Assembly (NCBI GenBank): GCA_034766995.1
Contig: CM068320.1
Location: 13,892,687 to 13,956,686, forward strand
Length of the DNA: 64,000 nt
Direction: 5' to 3'
DNA from: Acanthacorydalis orientalis
Lineage: Eukaryota; Arthropoda; Insecta; Megaloptera; Corydalidae
Shown: in pieces, positions 44,759-57,126 of the stretch
Position numbering within the stretch: the stretch's first letter is position 1
How the letters are laid out: every line of letters starts with the position of its first letter
The notes under the pieces: model-generated
What the model was told of the DNA's origin: nothing
The model's database searches: none
Seen by the model: the letters and a program-made list of their open reading frames with translations, nothing else
Made by a program: the position numbers and the translations under genes

Positions 44759-44990
44759 ATAGACATTAAATATATGTTTAATACATATTTGTATTCATAA
44801 TACGTTTAAGAATCTTATAATAATTATAATAATAGAAATTAATATTAGAATAAAACAAATCAATATTTATATAAATCGTTATTTATCAATATAAACAGAT
44901 CTTTCTTTTATCATTGCATGTTAAACCCTACCATTATTAAAAACAATAACTGACAAACTGTTAAAAAGTATTGATGAAAAATGACTATTA

Positions 44991-45495
44991 AGTATACAAA
45001 TTAATACGATGCCTTTTTTTATAGAAATTTGATGTTTACAAAAAAATAGAATACATTGCAGTCCTCAAAATATCGCTCATTATTTTATATAATTTTTCTC
45101 CATCTATCGGGGAATTGTCGAAAAAAAGATGGCGGCTTTGAGTGGATGAAATACTAAATCATTTCCGGACTTCTTCCACTGTTTCTGCATTTTTTGCATA
45201 TTTTTGCGTCGCAACACCTTCTTCAAAGCTGAACAAATCGTTCCATTCATGGCTACATCAGGATTTTTTTTGACTGGAATGTGAAAAGTATATAATACCT
45301 AATATACTACTTTTCGGACACCATCGTATTTACTACTGTCTTATGAGATTATGCCAACTACTTGACAAAGATATATGTGTTTTTGAATATTAAGGTTGAC
45401 ACTTTAAGAATAATCATTTTATTTAACATTTTATTTGAATTTAAAACAGACTTATGATTAATTCAATTAAAACGCACAGAATTAATTTTTACACC
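44991..45495 (+). mobile_element. TIR element family M2, copy 2
   Basis: Ends AGTATACAAATTAATACGAT and, inverted, GGTGTAAAAATTAATTCTGT, with TA outside both. The 505-bp interior aligns with copy 1 throughout, including ATTGTCGAAAAAAAGAT, CTTCTTCCACTGTTT and TACCTAATATACTACTTTT. Stops in all frames. Confidence 0.78.
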
Positions 45496-45533
45496 TAATA
45501 GTTTATCTCTTCATTTATCTCTCTATCAATATT

Positions 45534-45623
<90 letters not shown>

Positions 45624-45786
45624 TTTAAATGCTGCTATTTTAATTAAATGCTGCTTTGAATGAGAAATGATATCAATTTACTCAACAATAAAAACTCCCT
45701 ACAGATAATTGTGATTATGTATTATAAAATGTAATTGAAAACAAAACAGTTGTTGGAAGAAAATATCAATTATAAGATAATAGAGA
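45400..45786 (+). repeat. Duplicated M2 end plus flank, unit 2
   Basis: Partner of 44255-44595. Because unique flank as well as transposon is copied, this is a segmental duplication and not two separate insertions. Confidence 0.75.
45534..45620. repeat. Interrupted (TA)n
   Basis: About 85 bp with one TGTATA interruption, inside duplication unit 2. Confidence 0.95.
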
Positions 45787-45789
45787 AAA

Positions 45790-47004
45790 AAAATATATTC
45801 CGATTATTTCAAGAGATAAGAACACTTAATTGAAAACAATGATATATAAGTACGTTTTGAAAATAAATAAACTAGCAATATCTCGACAAATGTTTTCAAG
45901 AAACCATTACGGTCCTATAAAACTAATGAAACTTTACAAGCAATAATTGATGGAGATCGCCGACCCAACCAAGAATTCGCGGACGGACAAATGACTACGT
46001 TTGTTATACAATTAAAAACGACGAAATTCATACAAACTGATAAACTACAACACTTTCATGTGTCATTTATCTCTCTTAATAACTTGTTTTGCTAACAGCT
46101 CTGTTGGCAACTATAAAGCTTTTGCTGAAGACAATAAAATTTAACAGATCCATTGTTTTCAAAAGAAAATAAATATGTAATTTATAATTTGTCGTACATG
46201 ATACCTATATGAAGCAAACATCCCGGTCGGTGACTATTTTACAACGTGTGTTAAATATATCAACATTAATTTTAAAACATCGTTTCTTTCTTTTCTTTCG
46301 TCAATGTTGAACTATATCTTAATATATTCATGTAAAATACTATTCGACTTGAAAGCAATTAAATGTAATTATTTAACTGATGTCATTTCGAATAAGTAAA
46401 TATCTTGATTCGCTGTAAATGTGTTTGTGTTATGGTTAAAATAATGAATTAAATATAAAATTATTTTTTCCTTTAGACTGTTTCCGTTTCATGAACAATT
46501 GTCTATTGGAAATAATTCAAAGATCTGTTAGGTTTGTCAGCCGTGTAGAATATTTATTTGATAGTTTCCTGAAAATAATTGAGCCACGCCAGATACATTA
46601 AATATACAATTGATATTTTTCCTCATATCCTACTTTCCAATTCAAAATTGAAACTGTTAACTTTGAATGAATTAAGTTTTATAATGAAGAGTGTGCTAGA
46701 AAGTAACTTTAATTTATAAATACATAATTTTAACTGCATTGAAAACATAATAATAGTTCATTTCTAGCTTGTCTAATTTCAAATGTATTGTACATGTAAA
46801 TAAATATTTAACAAAAGTGAAATATTCAAGTTGAATGTATTTAACTGAATTAGATTATTTGTTTATTTTTCAATTATCTTATATTTTTGTACAAAAAAAA
46901 TGTCAGATGTAAAGCATATCATGATAATTTTTTTTTATCATTTTTAACATATAAAATTGTAAAAAATTAAAAGAACTTATTAAAATATGTTTAAGAAACA
47001 TATA

Positions 47005-47007
<3 letters not shown>
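45790..47007. other. AT-rich gap with a short GC-richer patch
   Basis: No gene. At about 45950-46015 there is a patch with GAGATCGCCGACCC and CGCGGACGGACAAATGAC. Confidence 0.5.

Positions 47008-47048
<41 letters not shown>
47008..47048. repeat. (TA)n microsatellite
   Basis: About 41 bp of TA. Confidence 0.95.
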
Positions 47049-47049
<1 letters not shown>

Positions 47050-48479
47050 TAAAAAATTAAATTATCACTTAATAAAATCCATATATTTTATATAAATTTT
47101 ACTTATAAAAAAACATATTTTCATTCAACTATTTTCATAACAAAACATTAATGAAATCGTGAGAATTCATGTTGAATTTTAGTTAAACAATAGGCTATTT
47201 TTTAATGCACTGGTAAAAAAGTAGTATTAATTCACATATTTTCGAATTGAAGTTTTATACTTTCTTCTTAAGGTAACTACTTAATTTTTTCTTCCAGTAC
47301 CGATTTCGTACATCAACATTTTCAAATGAATACACAATATTCACTTGAAGATGTCGATAGACAAAACCAAAAGTGGAAGAACAAATTCTAATAGTGACCT
47401 GAAGTACAACTTCAAATTCATATACACAGCTGTAAAATAAATTACAATTACTTTTATATTACATAATTCGTTATAAAATATTTGATATATTTATTTTAAT
47501 AGTATTTTCTTGATCAAATGTTAAAATATTTTTTTATTGATATTTACCTTTATAAAATCTAAACCAAATATGAATAAAACTTAAAACATTCTCTTTATAA
47601 GCGCATAAATAAATTCATAGAACAGAGATTAAGAATGTACATGTTTTCTGTTATTTTGAATACATTTTATATGTTATCAGTTGTAATATTAAAATATTTT
47701 CTCGATTCATTTAACAGAAGTAACAAGGAATAAATTTACTATAAATATTTACAATTACAACTACAAAACGGACTTTTATTCTATATTCTTTTTATACATT
47801 CGGTACAAATCATAACGTTATTAATGTTCTACGTAGGCATATCAAAGGTAAAATATATGAATATTAAATTTTAGAAATGTATTGTTTACTAATTTATGTA
47901 TGCTAATGTAGTAAGTGTTGAATTATGTGCACGTTAGATATTTTTTTCAGATTTAACATATACATAAATCATTCTAAAGCATAATGTTTTTTTTTATTGC
48001 ATGTTCTTTTAATATTCATGTATATATTTAAAATAAACATGCAGTTTTCAAAGACAATGCATTTTTAAGACTGACTTTAAAAATATAGCTGACTTGAAAC
48101 AACAAAATAAAATAAATGGCTTAATGAAAAATCAACATTGTAACTAATTTTACTTTATAGAAATAAGTGGGCGATGAATAAAGAAAAAATATACTTATTA
48201 ACGTTATATGAAATTTAAGCCTTAACTTATTGAATTTACTAATCAAAGTTCGGTAATTTTAAAAATCGGCATGTAATAAAAAAATATTTATTTAAACTTT
48301 ATCAGAAAATGAAAAAATCATTAAGTACTATATTGAAAAATGTTTCATGAAAACGATGAAGTAAGAAGTAAATCTAAAAAATAACGAAAACGCTTGGAAG
48401 TATTTATTTTATTTATGTCGAGTAAATATAAACCTTAAAAATAATCAAGATGGAAACATGTGATCGAGTAAAGTGATTT
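47049..48479. other. AT-rich DNA without features
   Basis: No element or gene recognised. Confidence 0.55.
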
Positions 48480-48830
48480 ATTTGTGTCGTGAACACATAA
48501 TATGAATTTGTAATTTATAAATAAAAGCCCTCGATGGTATCTTTCGACGAAATAAACAATTTTTCTGTCTGGACATATAGCAGTAGGATGTAACTGTGAC
48601 TATCTCATTCGACGCTACTAAGTGCAACGCAAAAATAATGGATGCCGTGCACATTGGCTGGGTAAGATGCTAGGCGCCGTAAAAAGCCGTGAAATATGTG
48701 GTAGCTTTCAGACGGCGATTACTATCTACTCCCCGTGCTGACCACGCTTTGCTACACTGTGAGACTGTGCGGTCAATTCTTTGGATACATTTTAACTGTT
48801 ACACATAATTGTGTGTATACTCTCAATGTA
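48480..48830. other. Complex, GC-richer island
   Basis: Mixed composition, for example GATGCTAGGCGCCGT near 48667 and GACCACGCTTTGC near 48740. The plus ORF 48735-48950 is not recognisable. Candidate conserved non-coding element. Confidence 0.3.
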
Positions 48831-48949
48831 CATTTTCTTTCGTTATTTATATACACTCATAAGAATAATGAAACAAAAATTTGTTTTCCATATTCACTAC
48901 ATTCATGTCTTAAACAAATACAGTTGGTTGAATATATTTTGAACCAGTG

Positions 48950-50224
48950 ATAATTTTATTAATTGACATGGATGTATATAACTGAAATAAATGAAAATAT
49001 TTCATAGATGAAGTATTATCTTAAAAAAGGATTTTTAAATGTTATACTCTTGAATTCTCATAGTAAAAAAATATTCCAATAAGAAGAAAAATACATTTCC
49101 ATCATTTTAATTCAATATTTATGGTTATTACTTTAATTATTCTATAAAGTAACTTTTCTAATTAGTCCTAGCCAAAATTACATTTTTTTAAATTCGTTTC
49201 ATGAGATGATATTCAAATTTTTGTTCTAAATGGAAAATAAATCACAGAGAATTAATTTAAATTGCAATGAACCATTATTAAATGTATTTCTTGAAAATAT
49301 TATTAAGAATTACATATTTACTATATTCGTCTAACGATAATAAATTGGCTGTGAAAAAAATGCTGAATATTTTTTTACAAAATGGAAAGAAAATGACTAT
49401 ATATTAACTGCTCATTATTGTTCGTCCAATTCGAATTTCTTCTTCAATTATAAACATTTTTAAAAAATTGGGAAAATTTCAAAAATCTGATTCAGTTTTG
49501 AGAGTTTAAAATAACGGAAATAATAATAATATTGACAAATTTATTAACTGGAGTTCGATATGAATGATATGAATAATTGTCAGAACACTAGTTTACGACA
49601 AAAAATCCAGTAGCAGATTTCCCCATTAATAAATAATGTATAATTTTTACGGAAATTCCTCCTCAATCAGTCTGAAAGCTTTTCATTGAAAAAGATAATA
49701 GATTTAATATGCAAAATACTCTTTATTTCAGGCACGATGGCCTCTATTAAAAATTGAACACCTACCCACTGTTTATAATTTTGTATTATCATTTAATTTT
49801 AGTAAATAGTCATTTTTTTCTCATATTTTCTCACCAAAATTATTTTAAATCATTTCACTTCGACAATCCAACCAAAAATGATTACCTAAGACCAAACGCA
49901 ATGATCTTCTGTGTAAATTCGTTTGATATTAAGCGATTTTAACTATCAAACTTATCAAACGACCCACGTAATTTATTAGATTCAAACTAACCTACACAGT
50001 AGAACTGAAAAATAAAAATATTAAATACTCTGTTAAGTAAAATTTCAGCATTTTCTCGAATATTCCAACGTAACTGGTCCGATTCTGTTCATAATACTTT
50101 CAAATAACGATCTAATCTATTAATCCAGACAATTTTATTAAAAAAAATCATTTTTTTAATAGTTACTACGATATATAAATTTTTACAGAAATTGTATTAA
50201 TAACATATCAAAGTATCCACTTGT
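48950..50224. other. AT-rich DNA without features
   Basis: No element or gene recognised; the 62-codon ORF at 49754 is not supported. Confidence 0.55.
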
Positions 50225-50247
50225 GTATATATATATATATATATAAA
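50225..50247. repeat. Short (TA)n
   Basis: 23 bp of TA; a second short run of about 30 bp is at 50363-50392. Confidence 0.8.
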
Positions 50248-50719
50248 ATTAAATTATGAGAACTTATATCAAAAATCTTAGGTGAAAACAGTTTAAAATC
50301 TTTTATCGAGAACTTATCCTTACCTAATACACCTTAGACATAACCCTTTATATGTATTTTTATATATATATATATATACAATATATAAGTTCGGTTATAT
50401 AATTTATAAATCAATTGTGTAAGAAAAAATCTTTCTATTGAATAAATATTTTATAAATCTTCAGATACAAATTTAAAATGAAACAGTTTGAACGGGTACA
50501 AGCAGAAGTAATAACGATAATCAATATACAATGCAAACAGTGCGAAATATAATTTTGAAAAATCCTTTCGGCCGTATTTTTATATGAATATATATCTTTT
50601 TATATTCCATAATCAAATAAGTTCAATGTGCGATCGTGTGAAGACAATACCTATATGTGATTTTATGTGAAACCATGTCGCACGCATATTAGAAATTATG
50701 ATTGTAATCAGACGAGTAG

Positions 50720-50723
<4 letters not shown>

Positions 50724-50786
<63 letters not shown>
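50724..50786. repeat. (TA)n microsatellite
   Basis: About 63 bp of pure TA inside an otherwise complex island. Confidence 0.95.
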
Positions 50787-50787
<1 letters not shown>

Positions 50788-51029
50788 AGTTAAAAATATT
50801 CGTGCGCTATCAAACCACAAGTACGTACGTAATCGTGTACAGTAAGGACAGTAATATTTTCCAGTGTAGTGATGGACACTCGGGAAGTTGCGTGATGGCA
50901 AAGAGAACGCGCGTGGCTATATGTCGGGCGTACGCTCCTCCAGCAATAGTCTATTTCAGACCCTACGTACCTGTATCGTGACACTTAACAATATTCCCAT
51001 AGTGAGGATATTTTCAGGATGACATCGCT

Positions 51030-51054
51030 ACATATATATATATATATATATACA
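51030..51054. repeat. Short (TA)n
   Basis: About 25 bp of TA. Confidence 0.85.
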
Positions 51055-51627
51055 CGGTACGTACTACGAAAATAACTCGTGATTAAATGTGCTTCACATA
51101 TTTCCATACTGTTTTTATAGTGGTCATTATTTTCGTTGTGTTTTGATTTTCGACATCGGTCGGTTATAAATGGTTTTACAATTTTGCGTGTTTTATTTAT
51201 TTATTTATTTTTTGTGTTTCATATTTTACTCCTCGTACGTATTACATTCTTTTTTTCTATACACGTTGAATTTTCGAATTAATTTATTCATTTTACATCC
51301 AATTCATTTATATACACACACACACAAACACATAATTTTTTTCTTACTAATTCAACGATTTATTAGCCAGCGCCTATAATCATAACAATAAATTATTTAA
51401 TTATTGTCGTTATGTAAAACTAAAATAATGCAAATTTTAATAGCGTAATTAATTATATAAACACTGAAATATATTTACATATTATAACTGTGAAATCACA
51501 CACTAATAATCGTCTTGTTTGTCGGAATACGGAGACGTGTTTCTTTTTTATGAAAATACATTTTTATTTAAATTACTACTCGATGAGAGTTGTATTTGTT
51601 GCAGGTGTACATAATACTACTAGTTTG

Positions 51628-51628
<1 letters not shown>

Positions 51629-51672
<44 letters not shown>
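51629..51672. repeat. (TA)n abutting the H MITE
   Basis: About 44 bp of TA ending exactly where the hairpin element begins. Confidence 0.95.
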
Positions 51673-51676
<4 letters not shown>

Positions 51677-51841
51677 TGATTCAACTTAGGCTTCCACATA
51701 AAGGTAAAAAAATTAAAAAACATTATCGCCCATTTAGTATTTTAGTATTGAATTGAAATAAAATATTAAATAAAAAATAACATGACTTTCCTTCATCCCT
51801 GCGCCCCTTTTTAATACTTGTGGAAACCTAAATTGAATCGC
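51673..51841. mobile_element. Hairpin MITE family H, copy 3
   Basis: The left end AGGTGATTCAACTTAGGCTT pairs with the inverse of AACCTAAATTGAATCG on the right; the inner arms carry CATTTAGTATTTTAGT / ATTGAAATAAAATATTAAAT. It is 169 bp, shorter than copies 1 and 2 because part of the left arm is lost. Confidence 0.78.
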
Positions 51842-51859
51842 GCTCTCTTTCTTTCTCTC

Positions 51860-51920
<61 letters not shown>

Positions 51921-51945
51921 GTGTGTGTGTGTATTGTATATGTTG
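51842..51945. repeat. (CT)n(TA)n(TG)n compound
   Basis: CTCTCTTTCTTTCTCTCTCT, then long TA, then GTGTGTGTGTG. Confidence 0.9.
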
Positions 51946-52930
51946 TATACATTTATTTATTTTGATCTACAACGGAAATATAAATAATCTACTGGAAATA
52001 TTTAATGGAACTTGTTAAAAAAGAACGAATTATTGCGTTCAATATAAACAAGAAAGAAAAAACAATTTTAATGATACTATTGACGCGTAATACAAATAAT
52101 ACGTCATACCAATACTTTCTGTAAAATTACGAAAAATATTCAATATAAGTTACAATTAATGATTAGCTGTCATAATTAAAAGAAATTAATTATAAAACAT
52201 TAATTTTTAAACAAATTAAACTACAAAATTGAAAAAAGATGACACAACACAAGTCAAGCCCTTTTATGTTTTAGATATAGTTGTCTTTCTTACATATATA
52301 TATATATATATATTATAATTTATTAAGTAAGAAAAAAATAACTATTATAATTGAACTATGTTATCGAAAATAATGAAACATAATTTTGGATTTTTATAGT
52401 AGAAAATCTAAACGTAATTAACTGCAGTATATAGAATTACAAAGGATTAATGTCCGAGTTTGAAATTTTGTTCAAGTGTCATTTTACGGACTATTACTGT
52501 CCGCAATTATAATTTTGTCACATTTACTCTGTACAAAATTGAATATTATAACTAGTAAAATTGAATATTCATAAATTAAAAAAGCAATTAATTCTTGTAC
52601 ATTTTATTCATATTTAAACATTATTTCAATAAATATCAACATTTAAATTATTTTTTTTTGTTTCGTCATATTGATTTCAGAAAGTTTCTATAATCAAAAG
52701 TCGTCATAATAAATAATAATAAATTTAACCTGAATTACCATCGGAAAAGAAAAAAAAGAATTTTTAATTTGTAGTGCTCCACCAATTATATGCATATTTC
52801 GCCTTCATTATTAACTTTTATTACTATTTCCAAAATGTGAATAGTCATGAATTTCGAAAATAGATTCTTATGTTTTATAATTCTCAAAAAAATATATCCT
52901 GGTTACATATACACACACATGCATATATAG
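51946..52930. other. AT-rich DNA without features
   Basis: Only a short (TA)n at 52293-52313. No element or gene. Confidence 0.55.
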
Positions 52931-53134
52931 TAGATTGGTAGAAAAATAATTGCAGTTTATTACCTTCAAATTCATAAACATTTTTCTCTTTTTTGATTTT
53001 TCTAGCTGTTTTAAGTGGTTCAGAATTGTTGGATGACTAATGCCTAACTTTTGTGACAACTCTCGAATGGTTGTTCGTGGTTCTGATTTAACTAATGCAT
53101 ATAGTTGGTCGTTATGAAATGAAGAAGGACACAC
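52868..53134 (-). pseudogene. M1 transposase N-terminal remnant (copy H)
   Basis: The frame holds the linker FHNDQLYALVKSEPRTTIRE and the second helix-turn-helix SQKLGISHPTILNHLKQLEK. It continues through the 3' terminal repeat as KMFMNLKVINCNYFSTN and out into flanking DNA. The first helix-turn-helix upstream is out of frame. This copy shows best that the M1 frame crosses the terminal repeat. Confidence 0.82.
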
Positions 53135-53508
53135 GCAACCTTCTTCATCTTCAAGATTATCGTCCTCAGCACGAAATTTTCGAAACGACCACTGAACCGT
53201 ACATTCAATCGTGAAGTATACTTACTATTTCACCTCACCCATACCAAAAGCATTGTTTAATTTACGAGCAATTTCTGCTGTTTTATCACCTCTTTTACAA
53301 AAAATTGCTCTTATTTTTTTTCCATCTTTAATTCAATAATCCAATTTGAATCAAAATTAATCATAAAACAAAAGTCGATGTTATCAAAATACAGACCGAA
53401 AATGCACTTCAAAATGATATTATTATGAACACGATGAAATGACACTTTTATTAAAAAAAAGTTAAGGTTAGAATATAGAAAACAAAAACCGCATTTATTT
53501 TCCTACCA

Positions 53509-53512
<4 letters not shown>
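52933..53512 (-). mobile_element. Mariner derivative M1, copy H
   Basis: TIRs GATTGGTAGAAAAATAATTG (left) and inverted TTTCCTACCAAC (right), with TA outside; 580 bp, minus strand. A roughly 20-bp extra stretch near 53205-53225 interrupts the coding region compared with other copies. A long TA array starts at its right border. Confidence 0.9.
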
Positions 53513-53551
<39 letters not shown>

Positions 53552-53568
53552 GTATATATATATATTTG

Positions 53569-53632
<64 letters not shown>

Positions 53633-53715
53633 TCTGTATATATATATATATATATATGTGTGTATATATACATATTTATATATATATATATATATACACA
53701 TGTATGTATGTATGA
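53513..53715. repeat. Large compound (TA)n array with TCTG/TGTA interruptions
   Basis: About 200 bp abutting M1 copy H. It is interrupted at intervals by CTGTATA, TTGTATA and TGTGTGTATATACAT. All three overlapping ORFs here are Tyr-Ile artefacts. Confidence 0.95.
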
Positions 53716-54870
53716 GTTTGTGCACTGTAACAATAAATAACTTAATTATGCATCGTTGCAATATCACATTTATTTTGGTTTTAATGAATGCAATTAAGTA
53801 AGACCGTGTTATGTTAATGAACGTCGATATAAAGGAAGGTTAAAATATGTTCGAATATAAATTGTTCGTGTTAATAAACATTGTAACGTAATATGTTTAA
53901 TACTTCTTAAAAACATTCATATTTATATGGTTATCTCAGATATGATCACTTTGTTGCATACATACCCACAAATGTTTAACGAACGAGTCAATTAAAATAC
54001 ATAATTATTTAGCTGCTAAGACACTAAATATTGAAATGGTTTTAAAAAGGTTGATTTTTTTCAATTTGCGGCATAAACGATCCGCATATAATGTAAATAT
54101 AAAGAAGCATAAATATTATGACAACGGTAATAAAGCGTTTCTTTGAGACAGGATATGACGATTGTTGATGGAATGTTGGCTTTTCTTCGTTACACGTGTG
54201 ATACACAAAAGCAGCTGTTAGCGAAAAGTGTCATTATTTAAGAGTTCGATCCGCTGATGTACATATTCAGTAGGAATACGTCGAATATTTGTTAATTAAA
54301 CAAGTAATTAAGCATTGTTTATTGCATCGTCGGTTGAAATGTTCTTAATTTATATTTTGAGGTGTGATTTCTTTTTTCTCTCTCGATCTTTATATATAAC
54401 GCATCTGTATGTAATTATTGTGTATACATAAATGTTTACTTGTCCGTTATTTTATACTTACTTCCTATGAACTTAATTATTTTCAAATATTATACGTACT
54501 TAATTACATAAATTTAAATATCTTACATCAGTAGGTTTTTTTCTTCTTTTAATAAGATGTTAATAAGAATAACAAAAAAAACATGCATCTAAATAAAAAC
54601 GGTCTTAAAGAGATTCAAAAAGTACTATTTATTTAACAATGATCAAACGATTATCAAAAATTATGTTTCTTTCATATTTATCAGAGTACTATAAAATTAT
54701 TTTATAAATTATAACATAGCTTATATCGATAATTAAAAAAATGTTTCATTTAATGATAAAAATATACATTTCACCAGTATGTATCATATTCTTAATACAA
54801 ACTTCCTAATTCGTACATTTAGTTTTATTTGTTATCCATTTGATTTATGTGGATCATTAATCATTGTTAA
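53716..54870. other. AT-rich gap with a complex patch
   Basis: About 54060-54340 is less AT-rich (GACAGGATATGACGATTG, GAGTTCGATCCGCTGATG) and could be a conserved non-coding element. No gene. Confidence 0.4.
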
Positions 54871-54876
54871 CTATTA

Positions 54877-55424
54877 GGTTGGTAGGAAAATAATTCCTTT
54901 TTTTATTCTCTGAATTCTAACCTTATTTTTTCTATGAAAAATTCATTTCATCGTGTTCATATTAATATCATTTTAAAGTTCATTTTTTGGTCTGTATTTT
55001 GATACCGTCGACTTTGGTTTTATAATTAATTTTGCTTCAAATTGGTCTATTAAATTAAAGATGAACCGAAGCAAATAAGAAATAATTTTTGTATGAGTTC
55101 AAAACGAGTGTTAAAGCAGCAGACACTACTCGTAAACTAAACTGATGCTTCTGGTGTGGGCACTGTTAAGAAACCTGCGGTGCAATGGTGGTTCCAAAAA
55201 TTTCATGCTAAAGACCAGAGCCTTGAAGATGAAGAAGGTAGCGGGCATCCTTTTTCAGTTCATAATGACCAACTGAAAGGGTTAGTTGAGTCAAAATCAC
55301 GCACAATTCGAGTGCTTACACAAAAGTCAGTCATCCAACAGTTCTGAACCACTTAAAACCGCTTAAATTAAAAAAATATGTATGCATTTGAAGATCTTAA
55401 ACCGCAATTATTTTTCTACCGACC
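54877..55424 (+). mobile_element. Mariner derivative M1, copy I
   Basis: Left end GGTTGGTAGGAAAATAATTC, right end the inverse of TTTTTCTACCGACC, with TA outside both. 548 bp, plus strand, canonical M1 structure. Confidence 0.92.
55156..55347 (+). pseudogene. M1 transposase N-terminal remnant (copy I)
   Basis: A 63-codon frame with VGTVKKPAVQWWFQKFHAKD, SLEDEEGSGHPFSVHNDQL and the start of the second helix-turn-helix, which is cut by a deletion of about 15 bp after AQK. No catalytic domain. Confidence 0.82.
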
Positions 55425-56028
55425 TAATATTAATTCTCATATGTAATAAGAATGATATTTTCAATAAAATGATTCCAAAAAGACCAATAAAAAATATTTT
55501 TTTACAAAAATCATTAAAAATATAGCAACAAGAGAGATGGAAGATTCTACTTTTAAGATAATTTACAGTATTTTGGATTCTGATTGTGTTCTTTGCTTTC
55601 CTGAAGTCTAATAAAGATTTTGTAAATATAAAATATTGCATTCAGTTCAAAAGGAGTATAATAATGTTTTTTTTTAAAAAAAAAAAGAAGTAAAATAAAT
55701 TAAAAATACAACTAGAAAAATATATAAACGACCAAATTTGAAAATAAAGCAGATACATTCTGAAATGACAGAACTGCCATCAAAATCCTAATATGTTAAC
55801 AAATCGATATATCTAAATAAATAAGTATAAAATATTTTGTCTTTCGAATGAAAATCATGAAATGTTCAGTACCAATTCATCAGAGTGTATTAAAATGTAT
55901 TTTTAATATATCAATATTTTGTTATGAATGATTGATATTCAACACTTTTAACATATCGATACCATTTAATGTTATTTTGAAAGAAAAAATTATACTTTTA
56001 TAATTCTATAATTATGTTATATTATTAA
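55425..56028. other. AT-rich DNA without features
   Basis: No element or gene. An ORF on the minus strand (55408-55641) is not recognisable. Confidence 0.5.
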
Positions 56029-56216
56029 CTAAATTCGTGATATGGCTTCATTCAAGATATTTAAAATAAAGGTTTTATATGAATAATTACTAATATAACT
56101 AGTTCTTTCGTTCTAAATTCGTGATATGGCTTTTTTCAAAACATTAAAATGTTAAAATAGAGGTTTTATATCAATAATTACCAGTATAACTAGTTCTTTC
56201 GTTCAAAATTTGTGAT
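56029..56216 (+). repeat. Tandem duplication, period about 84-92 bp
   Basis: Unit 1 at 56029 and unit 2 at 56113 both begin CTAAATTCGTGATATGGCTT and end ATAACTAGTTCTTTCGTT. A third partial start (CAAAATTTGTGAT) follows at about 56204. Unit 2 has a short insertion. Confidence 0.88.
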
Positions 56217-56348
56217 CAAAAAGTTTTGGTACTGACATTGTAAATATTGTAAAACACAATTCAAGTATTTGATCAAATATATGAATTTTATTCAAGTATG
56301 TTCCTACTAAAAATATCTCTTATTACAACGGGTAACATTTTAGTATAA

Positions 56349-56395
<47 letters not shown>
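56349..56395. repeat. (TA)n microsatellite
   Basis: About 47 bp of TA. Confidence 0.95.
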
Positions 56396-56396
<1 letters not shown>

Positions 56397-56569
56397 TCAC
56401 ACATCTAGTAACTCATTGTTTTTATAATCGGTGCACACAGATAACATATTGCGGTGCTGAAAGAAACACGTTGAACATGTTAAAAGAAGAAAAAAAACAC
56501 GCAAAGAATCATTAAAATTTAAAACTGGTATGTAACATGAATTGTGCGACAAAACATCGAAAAATATGT

Positions 56570-57060
56570 AGAGGCGAACATGCCGAAATAAAATTATCGC
56601 AATGAACAATTGATGATATTTATACATATCTGTGAGGTCTCGGCGATGGGATTCACGCTCTGCACATGTAACTTTTTATAGCTTACGTTAATAAATGAGT
56701 ACGTCACGCCAAACGAAAGCACACACGCGACAAAACAAGGTATTGTCACGCGGCATGATGTCGACCGTACGGCCATCATTAGTTCACTAACTACTCAACG
56801 GGGGCCTCACGCTCAACGCAACCGAATACCAATAGCCGCATCTGCCTATCTCTATTCAATCACATATTGTGACGTTTCCGTGTTTCACTTGCTGTCTCTT
56901 TTTATGTCAGGAGCGTAACGATTGTTTTCATTGTTCGGAAAAGTGTTTAAACGATTGTTGAACGCTGAAATAAATCGACTTGCATAAATAAAAGTGTCGG
57001 TCTTTTCGATGTGTTAAGATGATTTACCGCCATTAATTCCAAAGCACAGAATAATGTTTA
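56570..57060. other. Complex, CpG-containing island
   Basis: Less AT-rich, for example ATGATGTCGACCGTACGGCC near 56755 and GGGGGCCTCACGCTCAACGC near 56800. A 20-mer at 56865-56884 is repeated exactly in the island at 62745. The minus ORFs are not recognisable. Candidate regulatory region. Confidence 0.35.
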
Positions 57061-57065
57061 CGTTT

Positions 57066-57068
57066 GCA

Positions 57069-57123
<55 letters not shown>
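57066..57123. repeat. (CT)n(TA)n at RTE 3' border
   Basis: CTCTCTCTCTC, then about 45 bp of TA, directly beyond the RTE 3' end. Confidence 0.9.

Positions 57124-57126
<3 letters not shown>

Larger units (their letters stand above)
50620..51170. other. Complex, CpG-containing island split by (TA)n
   Basis: Less AT-rich sequence with GCGCGTGGC near 50908, ACGTACGTAA near 50822 and GTCGGGCGTACGC near 50922. Overlapping ORFs on both strands have no known domain. Candidate regulatory island. Confidence 0.3.

Noticed and set aside
9190..46011. Shared 14-mer ACAAATGACTACGT at about 9190 and 45998 as a regulatory link
   Set aside because: The match is short, surrounding sequence differs, and one such coincidence is plausible over this length.
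53495..53801. Several long Tyr-Ile-rich ORFs (also at 63572-63927, 35683-35963, 4331-4543, 7386-7607, 61831-62072 and other TA tracts)
   Set aside because: They are translations of (TA)n and (TA)n(CA)n microsatellites, occur on both strands and in several frames at once, and have no non-repetitive core.
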